From: Microbacterium sp. BLY
GTDB taxonomy: Bacteria; Actinomycetota; Actinomycetes; Actinomycetales; Microbacteriaceae
Assembly: GCF_017939615.1 (NCBI RefSeq)
Contig: NZ_JAGKSR010000001.1
Span: 620,001 to 684,000, forward strand
Length of the DNA: 64,000 nucleotides
Direction: 5' to 3'
In this document: piece after piece, positions 52,204-60,424 of the stretch
Layout: each line of letters starts with the position of its first letter
Numbering within the stretch: the first letter of the stretch is position 1
The notes under the pieces: model-generated
The model's input: only the letters and a program-made list of their open reading frames with translations
The model's database searches: none
Told to the model about the DNA's origin: nothing
Translations under genes and position numbers: made by a program

Positions 52204-52232
52204 GGTGGGGCGCCGGGTGCGGCGCCCCCCAC
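52204..52232 (-). promoter_or_regulatory. Intercistronic hairpin after the binding-protein gene
   Basis: GGGGCGCC (52207-52214) and GGCGCCCC (52221-52228) form a strong stem with a six-base loop and no T-tract, between the binding protein and the first permease. Confidence 0.55.
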
Positions 52233-52239
52233 GGTCGGA

Positions 52240-53523
52240 TCAGGAGGAGGGGGTGAACCAGGTGGAGATGCCGGACTGCAGGTCGGCACCCAGCTGCTCG
52301 GGGGTCTTCTGCCCGAGGAACATCGCCTGGATGTCCGGGCCGAGCACCGCGGTGCCGGTCGGGTCGCCGTAGCGGAAGTCGACGAGCAGCAGGTACGGGG
52401 CCGGGTTGGCCGTGTACTGCTCGTTCATCTCCTGCATGAGCGGGTCGGAGTACTCCACGCCGGGGAGGGCGGAGAACTGGTCGACCTCGTCGGCGACGAG
52501 CTGGCCGAACTCCTTCGTCGTCATCCAGTTGAGCAGCTCGGTGGCCGCCTCCTGGTTCTCGCTCGCGGCGTTGATGCCGAAGCTGCCGTCCGCGTATCCG
52601 GGCGTGACCGCGTGGTCGAGTGCGCTGCCCGGGGCCGGCGGCACCTCGTAGACGCCCCACTCGGTGTCGGGAGCAGAGCTCTGGAAGGTGGGCAGGTCGA
52701 ACGAGCCGCCGGGCCACTGCGCGGCCTGGCCGGAGGTGAACTGCAGGACGGCGTCGGCGACGGCGATCGCGTTGACGTTCTTGTCGAGGTACTTCTGCAT
52801 GTCCTGCACGATCTCGAGGGAGGACACGTAGGCGGGGTCGGTGAAGTCCACGTCACCCGCGAGCACCTTCTCCTCGAAGTCGGCGCCGCCGTAGTGGGCC
52901 GAGCCGACGATGTCGTGGAACATCGGCAGGACCCAGTCCTCGCGGGCGCCGAGCGCCATCGGGGTGACGCCCTCCTTCAGCAGGGTCTCCTGCAGCTCGA
53001 TGAACTCGTCCCAGTCGGTGGGCTCCTCGAGGCCCATCTCGTCGAACATGGTCTTGTTGTAGAACATCTGCATGGTCTGGTAGGCGAAGGGGACGCCGTA
53101 CGTCTTGCCGTCCTCCTTGCCCTGCGCGGCGCGCAGGACCGTGGGGTCGAACTGGTCGAGCCCGTCGACGATGTCGTCGATCGGCACGATCTGCTCCGAC
53201 TGGATGGCCGACTGCACGCCGCCGTACGCGCGCAGCATGGCGATGTCCGGACCGTCGCTGCCTTCGAGGCCGGTGGCGAGGATCTGGTTGTACTCGGTGG
53301 GCTGGAACCCCTCGAACTCGATGGTGACGCCGGGGTGGGCCTCTTCGTAGGCGTCGAACACGGCCTCCCACTTGGGGGACGACGACGCCTGCCAGGACCA
53401 GACGGTCAGGGTGACATCGTCCTGGCCCTCGCCGCTGGAGGCTGCGGGCGCGCAGCCGGCGACGGCGAGTCCGGCGACCAGGATCCCTACGGTGAGAGCG
53501 AGGCGGGCGGGTCGGTTTCGCAT
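52240..53523 (-). CDS. Extracellular sugar-binding lipoprotein of ABC transporter
   Basis: A 427-residue MalE-like binding protein. The signal peptide (basic start, LTVGILVAGLAVAGCAP) has lipobox VAGC near residues 21-24. It starts the transport operon and is divergent from the RpiR-type regulator, whose neighbour encodes a NamZ-type muramidase. MurNAc or a MurNAc-containing disaccharide is therefore the likely ligand, by context only. Confidence 0.9.
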   Translation of the reverse strand: MRNRPARLALTVGILVAGLAVAGCAPAASSGEGQDDVTLTVWSWQASSSPKWEAVFDAYEEAHPGVTIEFEGFQPTEYNQILATGLEGSDGPDIAMLRAYGGVQSAIQSEQIVPIDDIVDGLDQFDPTVLRAAQGKEDGKTYGVPFAYQTMQMFYNKTMFDEMGLEEPTDWDEFIELQETLLKEGVTPMALGAREDWVLPMFHDIVGSAHYGGADFEEKVLAGDVDFTDPAYVSSLEIVQDMQKYLDKNVNAIAVADAVLQFTSGQAAQWPGGSFDLPTFQSSAPDTEWGVYEVPPAPGSALDHAVTPGYADGSFGINAASENQEAATELLNWMTTKEFGQLVADEVDQFSALPGVEYSDPLMQEMNEQYTANPAPYLLLVDFRYGDPTGTAVLGPDIQAMFLGQKTPEQLGADLQSGISTWFTPSS

Positions 53524-53596
53524 GGTGTTCCTCTCGGGTGACGTCTTCGTCGCGGCACGGGGACGATGCCGACACTGCCACTGTGGGCAAACTCTT

Positions 53597-53630
53597 ACAA
53601 AAATGCAAGCGTTTGTGAAAATTTCTACCG
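53597..53630. promoter_or_regulatory. AT-rich operator/promoter region between binding protein and RpiR gene
   Basis: This is an AT-rich island in a GC-rich background. ACAAA (53597-53601) and TTTGT (53612-53616) form a short dyad, followed by GAAAATTTC. RpiR regulators often bind such AT-rich inverted sites, so control of both divergent operons is likely. Confidence 0.45.
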
Positions 53631-53660
53631 ACCACGAACCCGACCTGTCATCATGGGCTC

Positions 53661-54527
53661 GTGCCGAACAGTGTCGTGACAGCCATCCACCAGCGCCTCT
53701 CCGCGCTCACCCCCACCGAACGCCGCATCGCCGAACGCGTGCTCGCCGAGCCGCAGGCGGTCGTGGAGAATTCCATCACCCGCCTTGCCGAGGAGTGCGG
53801 GGTCTCCGTCGCCAGCGTCGCCCGCTTCACCCGCAGCCTCGGATTCCCCGGATACCCCGACCTGCGGATCGCGCTCGCCGGCGAGCTCACGCGCAGCGCG
53901 TCCGAACGCGAACGCTTCCAGGTGTCGGCGGGCGACGTGAGCCGCCATGACGACGCCGCCACCACGGTGCGCAAGATCGCGTTCGCGGAGGCGGAGGCCA
54001 TCGAACGCACCGCCCGCCAGCTCGACATCGCCGAACTGGAGCGGTGCGTCGCCGCGGTCCGCGGCGCGCGCCGCATCGACATCTACGGCGCGGCCTCGAG
54101 CGGGCTCGCCGCCCAGGATCTGGAGCAGAAGCTCCACCGCGCCGGTCTCGTCGCCCAGGCCCGCACCGACCACCATCTCGCCCTCACCGGCGCCGCCCTC
54201 CTCGACGATCGCGACGCGGCGGTCGCGATCTCCCACTCCGGCCGCACGCTGGAGATCGTGCAGGCCGCCGAAGTGGCCGCCGCGGCCGGGGCCACCACCA
54301 TCGCGATCACCAACAACCCGCGCTCGCCCCTCGCCCGCGCCTGCGAACTCGTGCTCGTCACGGCCGCGTCGGAGTCGACCTTCCGCTCCGGGGCGATGGC
54401 CAGCCGCATCGCGCAGCTCGCCGTCCTCGACTTCCTCTACACGCGCATCGCGCAGGCCGACTACGACCGGATCTCCGCGAATCTCCAGCGCACCCACGAC
54501 GCCGTCACCGCACACAGAATCGACTGA
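53661..54527 (+). CDS. RpiR-family regulator, MurR-like (HTH plus SIS domain)
   Basis: A 288-residue regulator. An N-terminal HTH_6 domain (LTPTERRIAERVLAEP, then RLAEECGVSVASVARFTRSL) is followed by a SIS phosphosugar domain from about residue 110 (IYGAASSGLAAQDLEQKL, ISHSGRTLEIVQAAEVA). SIS regulators sense phosphosugars, and MurR of other bacteria senses MurNAc-6-phosphate. The adjacent NamZ-type gene, starting two bases after its stop, supports that ligand. GTG 53661 is the start, since no in-frame ATG fits the domain. Confidence 0.85.
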   Translation: MPNSVVTAIHQRLSALTPTERRIAERVLAEPQAVVENSITRLAEECGVSVASVARFTRSLGFPGYPDLRIALAGELTRSASERERFQVSAGDVSRHDDAATTVRKIAFAEAEAIERTARQLDIAELERCVAAVRGARRIDIYGAASSGLAAQDLEQKLHRAGLVAQARTDHHLALTGAALLDDRDAAVAISHSGRTLEIVQAAEVAAAAGATTIAITNNPRSPLARACELVLVTAASESTFRSGAMASRIAQLAVLDFLYTRIAQADYDRISANLQRTHDAVTAHRID

Positions 54528-54529
54528 TC

Positions 54530-55705
54530 ATGCCGCTCGGGATCGACCGCCTCCTCCACGACGACCTTCCGCAGCCGCTGCGCGACCGCCTGCGCGGCGC
54601 CCGCATCGGGATGCTCACGAACGACCTCGCCCTCACCTCGGCGCTCACGCGCGGACGGGCCGGTCTCTCCGACGCGGGGTACCCGCTGACCCTGCTGTTC
54701 AGCCCGGAGCACGGGCTCGACGGACGAGCGCGGGAGGGCGAGCTGGTCGACGACCTGCGCGACCCGCTGACCGGGCTCCCGGTCCGCAGCCTCTACGGCG
54801 CGGACGTGCGTCCGGCACCCGCCGACCTCGCCGCACTCGACGTCGTACTCGTCGACCTCCCCGACGTGGGCGCGCGGTTCTACACGTACATCTGGACGAT
54901 GAGCCACCTGCTGGAAGCGTGCGCCGAGGCGGGCGTCGCGGTGGTGGTGCTCGACCGCCCCAATCCGCTCGGCGGACGCCTGGACCAGGCGGAGGGGCCG
55001 ATGCTCGACGAGGCGGCGAACTCGCTCGTCGGACGATGGACGATGCCGATCCGGCACGGCCTGACGATCGGCGAGCTCGCGCGACACTGGGTGCGCACAC
55101 GCCGCATCGACGTGGAGCTGCACGTCGTCGCGGTGCAGGGCTGGACGCGCGATCAGACCGCGCTCGGCCGGCAGGAGCTGACCTGGATGCCGCCCTCGCC
55201 GAACCTGCCGAGCGCGGCGACCGCGCTCCTCTACCCCGGCACGTGCCTCGCCGAGGGCGTGAACGTGTCGGAGGGGCGCAGCACGGCCGTGCCCTTCCGC
55301 GTCATCGGGGCCCCCTTCATCGATGCCGAGGAGTACACGGCGGCCTTCGTCGAGCTCGCCCTTCCCGGCGTCACCGCCTCCCCCTACGGCTTCACCCCGT
55401 TGGTACGCGATCACGCCAGCGAGGCCTGCCAGGGGCTCCTCCTGCACGTGACCGACCCGGTCGCCTTCCGTCCGGTGCACACCGGCGTCCGCCTGCTCTC
55501 GCTGCTCGCCGCCCTCTACCCCGAGGCGCTCACCGAGCGGGCGCTGGTGCCGATGCCCGGGGAGTCCGCCTGGTCCCCGCTGGAGAAGCTGTTCGGGGTC
55601 GCGGGCGCCTTCCGGCGGATCGCGGCGGGCGAGTGGGACGACCCGAAGGCACTCGCGGTGCCCGGCTGGCACGACCTCGTCGCCGACGACCTCCTCTACC
55701 GCTGA
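54530..55705 (+). CDS. NamZ-like exo-beta-N-acetylmuramidase (DUF1343)
   Basis: A 391-residue protein of the DUF1343 family. Typical segments are FSPEHGLDG near residue 61, DVGARFYTYIWTM near 115, DRPNPLGG near 140, and PSPNLPS followed by YPGTCLAEG near 240. Bacillus subtilis NamZ of this family releases MurNAc from the non-reducing end of peptidoglycan fragments. No signal peptide is seen, so it would act inside on imported fragments, unlike the secreted Bacillus enzyme. It is co-transcribed with the RpiR regulator. No MurNAc kinase, MurNAc-6-phosphate etherase or NagZ lies in the window. Confidence 0.8.
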   Translation: MPLGIDRLLHDDLPQPLRDRLRGARIGMLTNDLALTSALTRGRAGLSDAGYPLTLLFSPEHGLDGRAREGELVDDLRDPLTGLPVRSLYGADVRPAPADLAALDVVLVDLPDVGARFYTYIWTMSHLLEACAEAGVAVVVLDRPNPLGGRLDQAEGPMLDEAANSLVGRWTMPIRHGLTIGELARHWVRTRRIDVELHVVAVQGWTRDQTALGRQELTWMPPSPNLPSAATALLYPGTCLAEGVNVSEGRSTAVPFRVIGAPFIDAEEYTAAFVELALPGVTASPYGFTPLVRDHASEACQGLLLHVTDPVAFRPVHTGVRLLSLLAALYPEALTERALVPMPGESAWSPLEKLFGVAGAFRRIAAGEWDDPKALAVPGWHDLVADDLLYR

Positions 55706-55768
55706 CCCGAGGGCGCGCCCGCCGTCAAGGGGATGGCAGGGCAACCACGGCGCCCGCAGGATGACGGC

Positions 55769-56272
55769 ATGGCGGAGGAGAGCGCGGACACGTCGGGACC
55801 GGAGCGCACGGCGGACGGACACCACATCGTCGTGAACGGCCGGCGGTGGCGGGCCACCGATCCGTCGATCCCCGAGAACCTGCGACAGGAGCTCGTGGAC
55901 GAGCTGATGGCGGCACGGCGGGCGGTCGCCGCGTCCGCCCCCGACGCCCGCGCCCGGGTGCACGACGCGAAGACCGCCCTCGGCGAGCGCGGCGCACCCT
56001 GGTGGGAGAAGCCGTCCGCGGAGCAGGCCGACGAGCGGATCGCCGCGGCCATCCGGGCGCTCACCCGGAAGCGCACGGAGTCGTCGATCTGCCCCAGCGA
56101 CGTCGCCCGCACGGTGGGCGGAGAGCACTGGCGCGACCGGATGCCCGCGGTGCGGAGGGTCGCCGCCGACCTCGCCGCCCGAGACGAGGTGGTCGTGACC
56201 CAGAAAGGCGAGCCGGTGAGCATCGCCGACGCCCGCGGACCCGTGCGCATCCGCCGCGGTCCCGCGCTCTGA
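55769..56272 (+). CDS. DUF3253 domain protein
   Basis: A 167-residue cytosolic protein. The N-terminal part (HHIVVNGRRWRATDPSIPE, later PWWEKP) is typical of actinobacterial proteins often misnamed biopolymer transporter Tol. The C-terminal DUF3253 domain (SSICPSDVARTVGGEHWRD, then VRIRRGP) looks like a small winged helix. ATG 55769 gives the compact form, and an in-frame ATG at 55733 would add 12 residues. No function is established and the neighbours do not help. Confidence 0.7.
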   Translation: MAEESADTSGPERTADGHHIVVNGRRWRATDPSIPENLRQELVDELMAARRAVAASAPDARARVHDAKTALGERGAPWWEKPSAEQADERIAAAIRALTRKRTESSICPSDVARTVGGEHWRDRMPAVRRVAADLAARDEVVVTQKGEPVSIADARGPVRIRRGPAL

Positions 56273-56342
56273 CCGCGCCGCTCGCCCGGCGCCGACGGCG
56301 CGCCGTCACCGGCCGTTCACCGTCCCCGGCCAGACTTCGAGC

Positions 56343-57749
56343 ATGACCTCACCCGAATCCGCCGCGGGGGTCCCCGAGCCCGTGGCGACAGCGAACAGCG
56401 GCGCCGTCGCCGTCGTCGGCCTCGACCTACGCGGAGACACCCCCGCACCCCGGAAACAGGTGTACTCGTGGGCGCTGTGGGACTGGGCGACGCAGCCCTT
56501 CAACACCGTCATCCTCACCTTCGTCTTCACCGCGCTCTATCTCGTCAGCGCGTCGTTCCTGCCCCCGGAGGTCGCCGCCCTCGACCCGAGCGATCCGGTC
56601 CGCATGGCCGCGGAAGCCGACCTCGCATCGGGCCTCGGCCTGGGCTCGACGATCGCCGCCTTCGGGATCCTCCTGCTGGCACCCGTCCTGGGGCAGCGCG
56701 CCGACGCCGCCGGGCGGCAGAAGCTGTGGTTGGGCATCGGCACCGGGGCCCTGATCCTCTGCATGCTGGGTCTGTGGTTCGTGGAGCCGCAGCCGGCCCT
56801 GTTCTGGCTCGGCGTCGCCCTGATCTCCGCAGGGTCGGTGTTCGGCGAGATCGCCGCGGTCAACTCCAACGCCATGCTCATCGGCATCGCGAACCCCAAG
56901 AACGTCGGCCGTATCTCCGGCCTCGGCTGGGGATTCGGCTACCTCGGCGGCATCATCGCCCTCGTCATCGTGGTCCTCCTCGACACGTTCGACTGGTTCG
57001 GGATGTCCACCGACAACGGCCTCGCATACCGGCTCATCGCGGTCGGCTGCGCGGTGTGGGCGATCGTGTTCAGCATCCCGATCTTCCTCAACGTGCCGGA
57101 GCCGTCGCTCGGGCGCCCCGAGCGCAAGGTCGGCTTCTTCCGCTCCTACGCGCTGCTCGTGCGCGACGTCGTCGGCCTCTACCGCGACCCGCAGACCCGG
57201 TCGACGTTCTGGTACCTGCTGGCCAGCGCCGTGTTCCGTGACGGCCTCGGCGGGGTGTTCGCGTTCGGTGCCATCATCGGCACCGCGGTGTTCCGCTTCG
57301 GCACCCAGGACATCATCGTGTTCGGCATCGCCGCGAACCTCGTCGCCGGTGTCTCGACCATCCTCGCCGGACGCCTGGACGACCGCCTCGGCCCGAAGCG
57401 GATCATCCTCGGCTCGATCGGCTCGATGGTGGTGGCGGGTCTCGCGGTCTTCCTGCTGCGCGACGCCGGGTCCGTCGTGTTCTGGATCGGCGGTCTCGTC
57501 CTGTGCGCGTTCGTCGGACCCGCGCAGGCGGCCGCCCGCTCCTTCCTCGCCCGCGTGACCCCGGCGGGCCGGGAGGGCGAGATCTTCGGTCTCTACGCCA
57601 CGACCGGACGCGCCGCGAGCTGGATGGCCTCGGCCGCCTGGACCGTGCTGATCGTGACCACGAGCCAGACCGCTTACGGGATCCTCGGCATCGTCCTCGT
57701 GCTCGTCATCGGCTTCCTCCTCCTGCTGCCGGTGAAGGCTCCCCGCTGA
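56343..57749 (+). CDS. MFS transporter, UMF1 (Atg22-like) family
   Basis: A 468-residue protein with twelve expected helices after a 40-residue polar N-terminus. YSWALWDWATQPFNTVILTFVF is the UMF1/Atg22-type start, with an unusual loop (LDPSDPVRMAAEADLA) after the first helix. The family includes vacuolar amino-acid exporters in yeast, while bacterial members are of unknown substrate. The ATG follows CAGACT by six bases, which may indicate a leaderless message. It is a single gene. Confidence 0.83.
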   Translation: MTSPESAAGVPEPVATANSGAVAVVGLDLRGDTPAPRKQVYSWALWDWATQPFNTVILTFVFTALYLVSASFLPPEVAALDPSDPVRMAAEADLASGLGLGSTIAAFGILLLAPVLGQRADAAGRQKLWLGIGTGALILCMLGLWFVEPQPALFWLGVALISAGSVFGEIAAVNSNAMLIGIANPKNVGRISGLGWGFGYLGGIIALVIVVLLDTFDWFGMSTDNGLAYRLIAVGCAVWAIVFSIPIFLNVPEPSLGRPERKVGFFRSYALLVRDVVGLYRDPQTRSTFWYLLASAVFRDGLGGVFAFGAIIGTAVFRFGTQDIIVFGIAANLVAGVSTILAGRLDDRLGPKRIILGSIGSMVVAGLAVFLLRDAGSVVFWIGGLVLCAFVGPAQAAARSFLARVTPAGREGEIFGLYATTGRAASWMASAAWTVLIVTTSQTAYGILGIVLVLVIGFLLLLPVKAPR

Positions 57750-57782
57750 CGGACGGCCGGCGCCGGCGACGGCAGGCGGGAG

Positions 57783-57788
57783 TAGCCT
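57783..57788 (+). promoter_or_regulatory. -10 box placed for a leaderless transcript
   Basis: TAGCCT ends six bases before GTG 57795, and there is no ribosome site between, so the CDF gene is probably translated from a leaderless message. Confidence 0.5.
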
Positions 57789-57794
57789 GACCCG

Positions 57795-58712
57795 GTGACC
57801 GTCGTCCTCGCCTTCCTCGCCAACATCCTCGTCGCGATCGCGAAGACCATCGCCGCGGTCATCACCTCGTCCGCGTCGATGGTGGCGGAGGCGGCCCACT
57901 CGTGGGCCGACGCGGGCAACGAGGTCTTCCTGCTCATCGCCGACCGCCGGGGTGCGAAGACCAAGGACGCCCGGCACCCGCTCGGCTACGGGCGGAACGC
58001 GTTCGTGTGGTCGCTCATCGCCGCGTTCGGCATCTTCACCGCCGGATCGATCGTGTCGATCATGCACGGCATCCAGGAGCTGTCCGACACCGGTCCGGTG
58101 GAGAGCCCGGTCGTCGCCTACGCCGTGCTCGGCATCGCCTTCGTCCTCGAGGGAGCATCGTTCACGCAGGCGATGATCCGGTCCCGCCGCCTGGCGCGGC
58201 AGCGCGGCTCCTCCACCTGGGACTTCGTGCTGGAGACGAGCGACACCACGCTGCGGGCCGTCTTCTTCGAGGACTCCGCCGCCCTCATCGGCCTCGTGCT
58301 CGCCGGGGGCTCGATCCTCCTGCACCAGCTCACGGGCGTCGCCGCCTGGGATGCGATCGGGTCGATCCTCGTCGGCGTCCTGCTCGGCGTGGTCGCCGTG
58401 ATCCTGATCGGACGGAACATCGCCTTCCTCGTCGGCTCGTCGGTGTCGTCCACGCTGCGGTCGCGGGTCGGCACCGCCCTCCTGGAGATGGACGAGATCG
58501 AGCGCGTCACGTATCTGCACATCGAGTACGTGGGGCCGAACCGGCTGTTCCTCGTCGCCGAGGTCGATCTGGCGGGCGATGCCCGCGAGCACGACGTCGC
58601 CCGTCGGCTGCGCGAGGTGGAACAGCGGATCGAGGCCTACGATGCCGTCGAGACCGTGGTCCTGTCGCTGTCGGTGGACGACGAGCCCTCGCTGGACTTC
58701 GCCCGCGTGTGA
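57795..58712 (+). CDS. Cation diffusion facilitator (CDF) metal transporter
   Basis: A 305-residue protein with six membrane helices and a short cytoplasmic C-terminal domain. The helix 2 metal-site pattern AEAAHSWADAGNE and the helix 5 segment FFEDSAALIGLVLA are typical of CDF exporters of zinc, iron, cobalt or manganese. GTG 57795 immediately follows a -10 box. The gene converges on a MarR-family gene with a His-rich N-terminus, which makes a metal-responsive neighbourhood likely. The ion cannot be assigned from sequence. Confidence 0.88.
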   Translation: MTVVLAFLANILVAIAKTIAAVITSSASMVAEAAHSWADAGNEVFLLIADRRGAKTKDARHPLGYGRNAFVWSLIAAFGIFTAGSIVSIMHGIQELSDTGPVESPVVAYAVLGIAFVLEGASFTQAMIRSRRLARQRGSSTWDFVLETSDTTLRAVFFEDSAALIGLVLAGGSILLHQLTGVAAWDAIGSILVGVLLGVVAVILIGRNIAFLVGSSVSSTLRSRVGTALLEMDEIERVTYLHIEYVGPNRLFLVAEVDLAGDAREHDVARRLREVEQRIEAYDAVETVVLSLSVDDEPSLDFARV

Positions 58713-58718
58713 GACCGG

Positions 58719-59279
58719 TCAGGCGCGCCAGTTGTCGGCGAGCTTGGTGAGCAGTCGCGCGAGCTCGGTCCGCTCCTCCTCGGTGAACGACTCGAGCGCG
58801 CGGCCGAGCATCTCCCGACGCTCCCCGCGCATGCCGCGGGCGAGCCGGCGCCCGTCGTCCGTGAGGGCGATGCGGGTGCGGCGGGCGTCGTCCGGGTCGG
58901 CCTCCCGGCGCACGAACCCGGCCTGCACTCCCTGCTGCACGAGTCGGGAGGCGCGCGGCTGATCGACGCCGATCGCCTGTCCGAGCGCGCTGACGCTGAG
59001 GGGCTCCGGGGCGGTGGCGAGGGCCTCGAGCATGCGCAGGCGAGCCGGCCCGCCGAGGCGCGCGCCCCCGTCCGCCATCCACGGCGGCATGCCCGGATGG
59101 CCGCGATGGTGGGCGAAGTGCGGGTGCGCGTCGTCGTGAGGACCGTGGCCGGTCGCCTCGTGCGGGCGGCCATGGCCGCGGCCTCCGGGTCCCGGTCGAC
59201 GGCCGCGCAGCCGGGACAACGCTTGGGCGATCGCTTCGGCGGCGTCGGGGGATGCGGGGTCGAGCGGGTCGGTGGTCAC
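58719..59279 (-). CDS. MarR-family regulator with His-rich N-terminus
   Basis: A 186-residue protein. Residues about 25-70 are rich in His and Gly (HGRPHEATGHGPHDDAHPHF). Residues 75-186 form a MarR winged helix (LSVSALGQAIGVDQPRASRLV, wing DPDDARRTRIALTDDGRR). The His cluster is unusual for MarR proteins and may bind metal. GTG 59279 is the start. It is divergent from another winged-helix protein with a longer His-rich tail, and the promoter between carries several CATGT/ACATG dyads. It ends six bases from the CDF gene. Confidence 0.85.
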   Translation of the reverse strand: MTTDPLDPASPDAAEAIAQALSRLRGRRPGPGGRGHGRPHEATGHGPHDDAHPHFAHHRGHPGMPPWMADGGARLGGPARLRMLEALATAPEPLSVSALGQAIGVDQPRASRLVQQGVQAGFVRREADPDDARRTRIALTDDGRRLARGMRGERREMLGRALESFTEEERTELARLLTKLADNWRA

Positions 59280-59300
59280 GTCTCGATTTTACATGCAGCT

Positions 59301-59360
59301 TGACATGCGTTCAGGATCCATGTCACACTTCATGTACATGCACAATGACATGCACATGTC
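59301..59360. promoter_or_regulatory. Operator array between the two His-rich regulators
   Basis: Three dyads share the half-site ACATG/CATGT: TGACATG (59301-59307) with CATGTCA (59319-59325), CATGTACATG (59331-59340), and GACATG-CA-CATGTC (59347-59360). The array covers both divergent promoters. Confidence 0.75.
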
Positions 59361-59405
59361 GGAGGGCATTCGTCGCTCCGGCCTCTCTGACCACGAAGGA
59401 TCATC

Positions 59406-60185
59406 ATGAACACCACCACAGACCACACTCCGGACCCCTCCGCTCGCCCCTTCGGCTTCTGGCTCACGGCCGTCGACCGACTCCTCGCCGACGCCTTCGC
59501 CACGGCTTTCGCCGACGAAGGAGCGACCCGGCGCGACTGGCGACTGCTGAACGTCGTCGACGGCTCGGCCCCCTCCCGTCGCCCCCTGAACCCGCACAAG
59601 CTGCGCGGACTCATCGACCGCGGCTGGGTGTGGGCCGACGGCGAGACGTGGACGCTCACCGACGAAGGCCGCGCGGCCAAGGAGCGCCTCGGTGCCGTCG
59701 TCGACGGCATCCGCGCGACGGTGTCCGACGCCGTGTCCGCCGAGGACATGGCCACGACCCTCGCCTCCCTCGAGGGGATCGCGCGCGCCCTCGGCTGGGA
59801 CGAGGACACCCCTCTCCCCCGCAAGCACCGCCACGGCCGCGGCCACGGCCACCGCTTCGGGCGCGGCCACGGCCACGGCTTCGGGCGCGAGCACGAGTCC
59901 GGGCGCGGGCGGGACTTCGATCCCCGCCACAGCTTCGGGCCCGGCCTCGGCCACGGCTTCGGGCGCGGCCACGAGCACGGCTTCGGACCCCACCACGGCT
60001 TCGGCCACGAGCACGAGTCCGGCTTCCCGCACCGGGATGGCTTCGCCGCCGGCTCCCGCCGTCACGACCACGACGGGCACCACGGACGTCGTCCGGGCCA
60101 CGCCGGTCACCGCGCGCAGCGGATCGCCGAGCGCGCCTACGAGCGCGGTTTCGATGCGGGGTTCGGCCGCGGCCGCGCCGCCTGA
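59406..60185 (+). CDS. Winged-helix-like protein with long His/Gly-rich tail
   Basis: A 259-residue protein. Residues 1-135 look like a MarR-type winged helix (RLLADAFATAF, KLRGLIDRGWVWADG, TLTDEGRAAKERL). Residues about 140-245 are a low-complexity tail with more than thirty His plus many Gly, Phe and Arg (units such as GHGHGFGR). The tail resembles metal-storage or metal-chaperone regions, and the divergent partner is also His-rich. A GAAGGA site precedes ATG 59406. I know of no named family for the full-length protein. Confidence 0.75.
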   Translation: MNTTTDHTPDPSARPFGFWLTAVDRLLADAFATAFADEGATRRDWRLLNVVDGSAPSRRPLNPHKLRGLIDRGWVWADGETWTLTDEGRAAKERLGAVVDGIRATVSDAVSAEDMATTLASLEGIARALGWDEDTPLPRKHRHGRGHGHRFGRGHGHGFGREHESGRGRDFDPRHSFGPGLGHGFGRGHEHGFGPHHGFGHEHESGFPHRDGFAAGSRRHDHDGHHGRRPGHAGHRAQRIAERAYERGFDAGFGRGRAA

Positions 60186-60199
60186 CCTCCTCTCCTGCA

Positions 60200-60228
60200 G
60201 CGCCCCACCCGCACCCCGGGTGGGGCGC
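60200..60228 (+). terminator. Hairpin terminator after the His-rich gene
   Basis: GCGCCCCACCC (60200-60210) pairs perfectly with 60218-60228 around a seven-base loop, 15 bases after the stop. Only two T follow, so termination may be partial. Confidence 0.6.
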
Positions 60229-60247
60229 TTCGCGCACCCCCGCCTCC

Positions 60248-60336
60248 GGGATCAAAAACGCCCCTCCGCGGCCCTCCCGCCGAACGTTCTTGATCCCGCA
60301 CCGCGGCGGGAAGTGGTGGCGGGATCGAAAACGGGC
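60248..60336. repeat. 89-bp intergenic element, copy B
   Basis: Same plan and length as 49147-49235: GGGATCAAAAACG, an inner inverted copy CGTTCTTGATCCC, then direct copy GGGATCGAAAACGGGC. The first two form a hairpin with one mismatch in 13 positions. Confidence 0.8.
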
Positions 60337-60369
60337 CGCCGACGCGCGGGGGAGGAACGGAAGTGATCC

Positions 60370-60424
60370 GGGCGGGGGGACGGGGGACGGGGGGGGTGCG
60401 GGGTCAGAGGGTGAGGAGGGGGAG
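60370..60424. other. G-tract region overlapping the 3' end of the TetR gene
   Basis: G-runs on the plus strand run through the TetR stop (60404) into its last codons. The junction resembles 49262-49335, with GGGTGAGG around each stop. It is compatible with G-quadruplex or C-rich Rho-type function. Confidence 0.65.

Noticed and set aside
58719..60185. His-rich tracts considered as frameshift artefacts
   Set aside because: Both frames keep normal third-position GC and end in sensible C-termini. The His codons are in frame with recognisable winged-helix domains.
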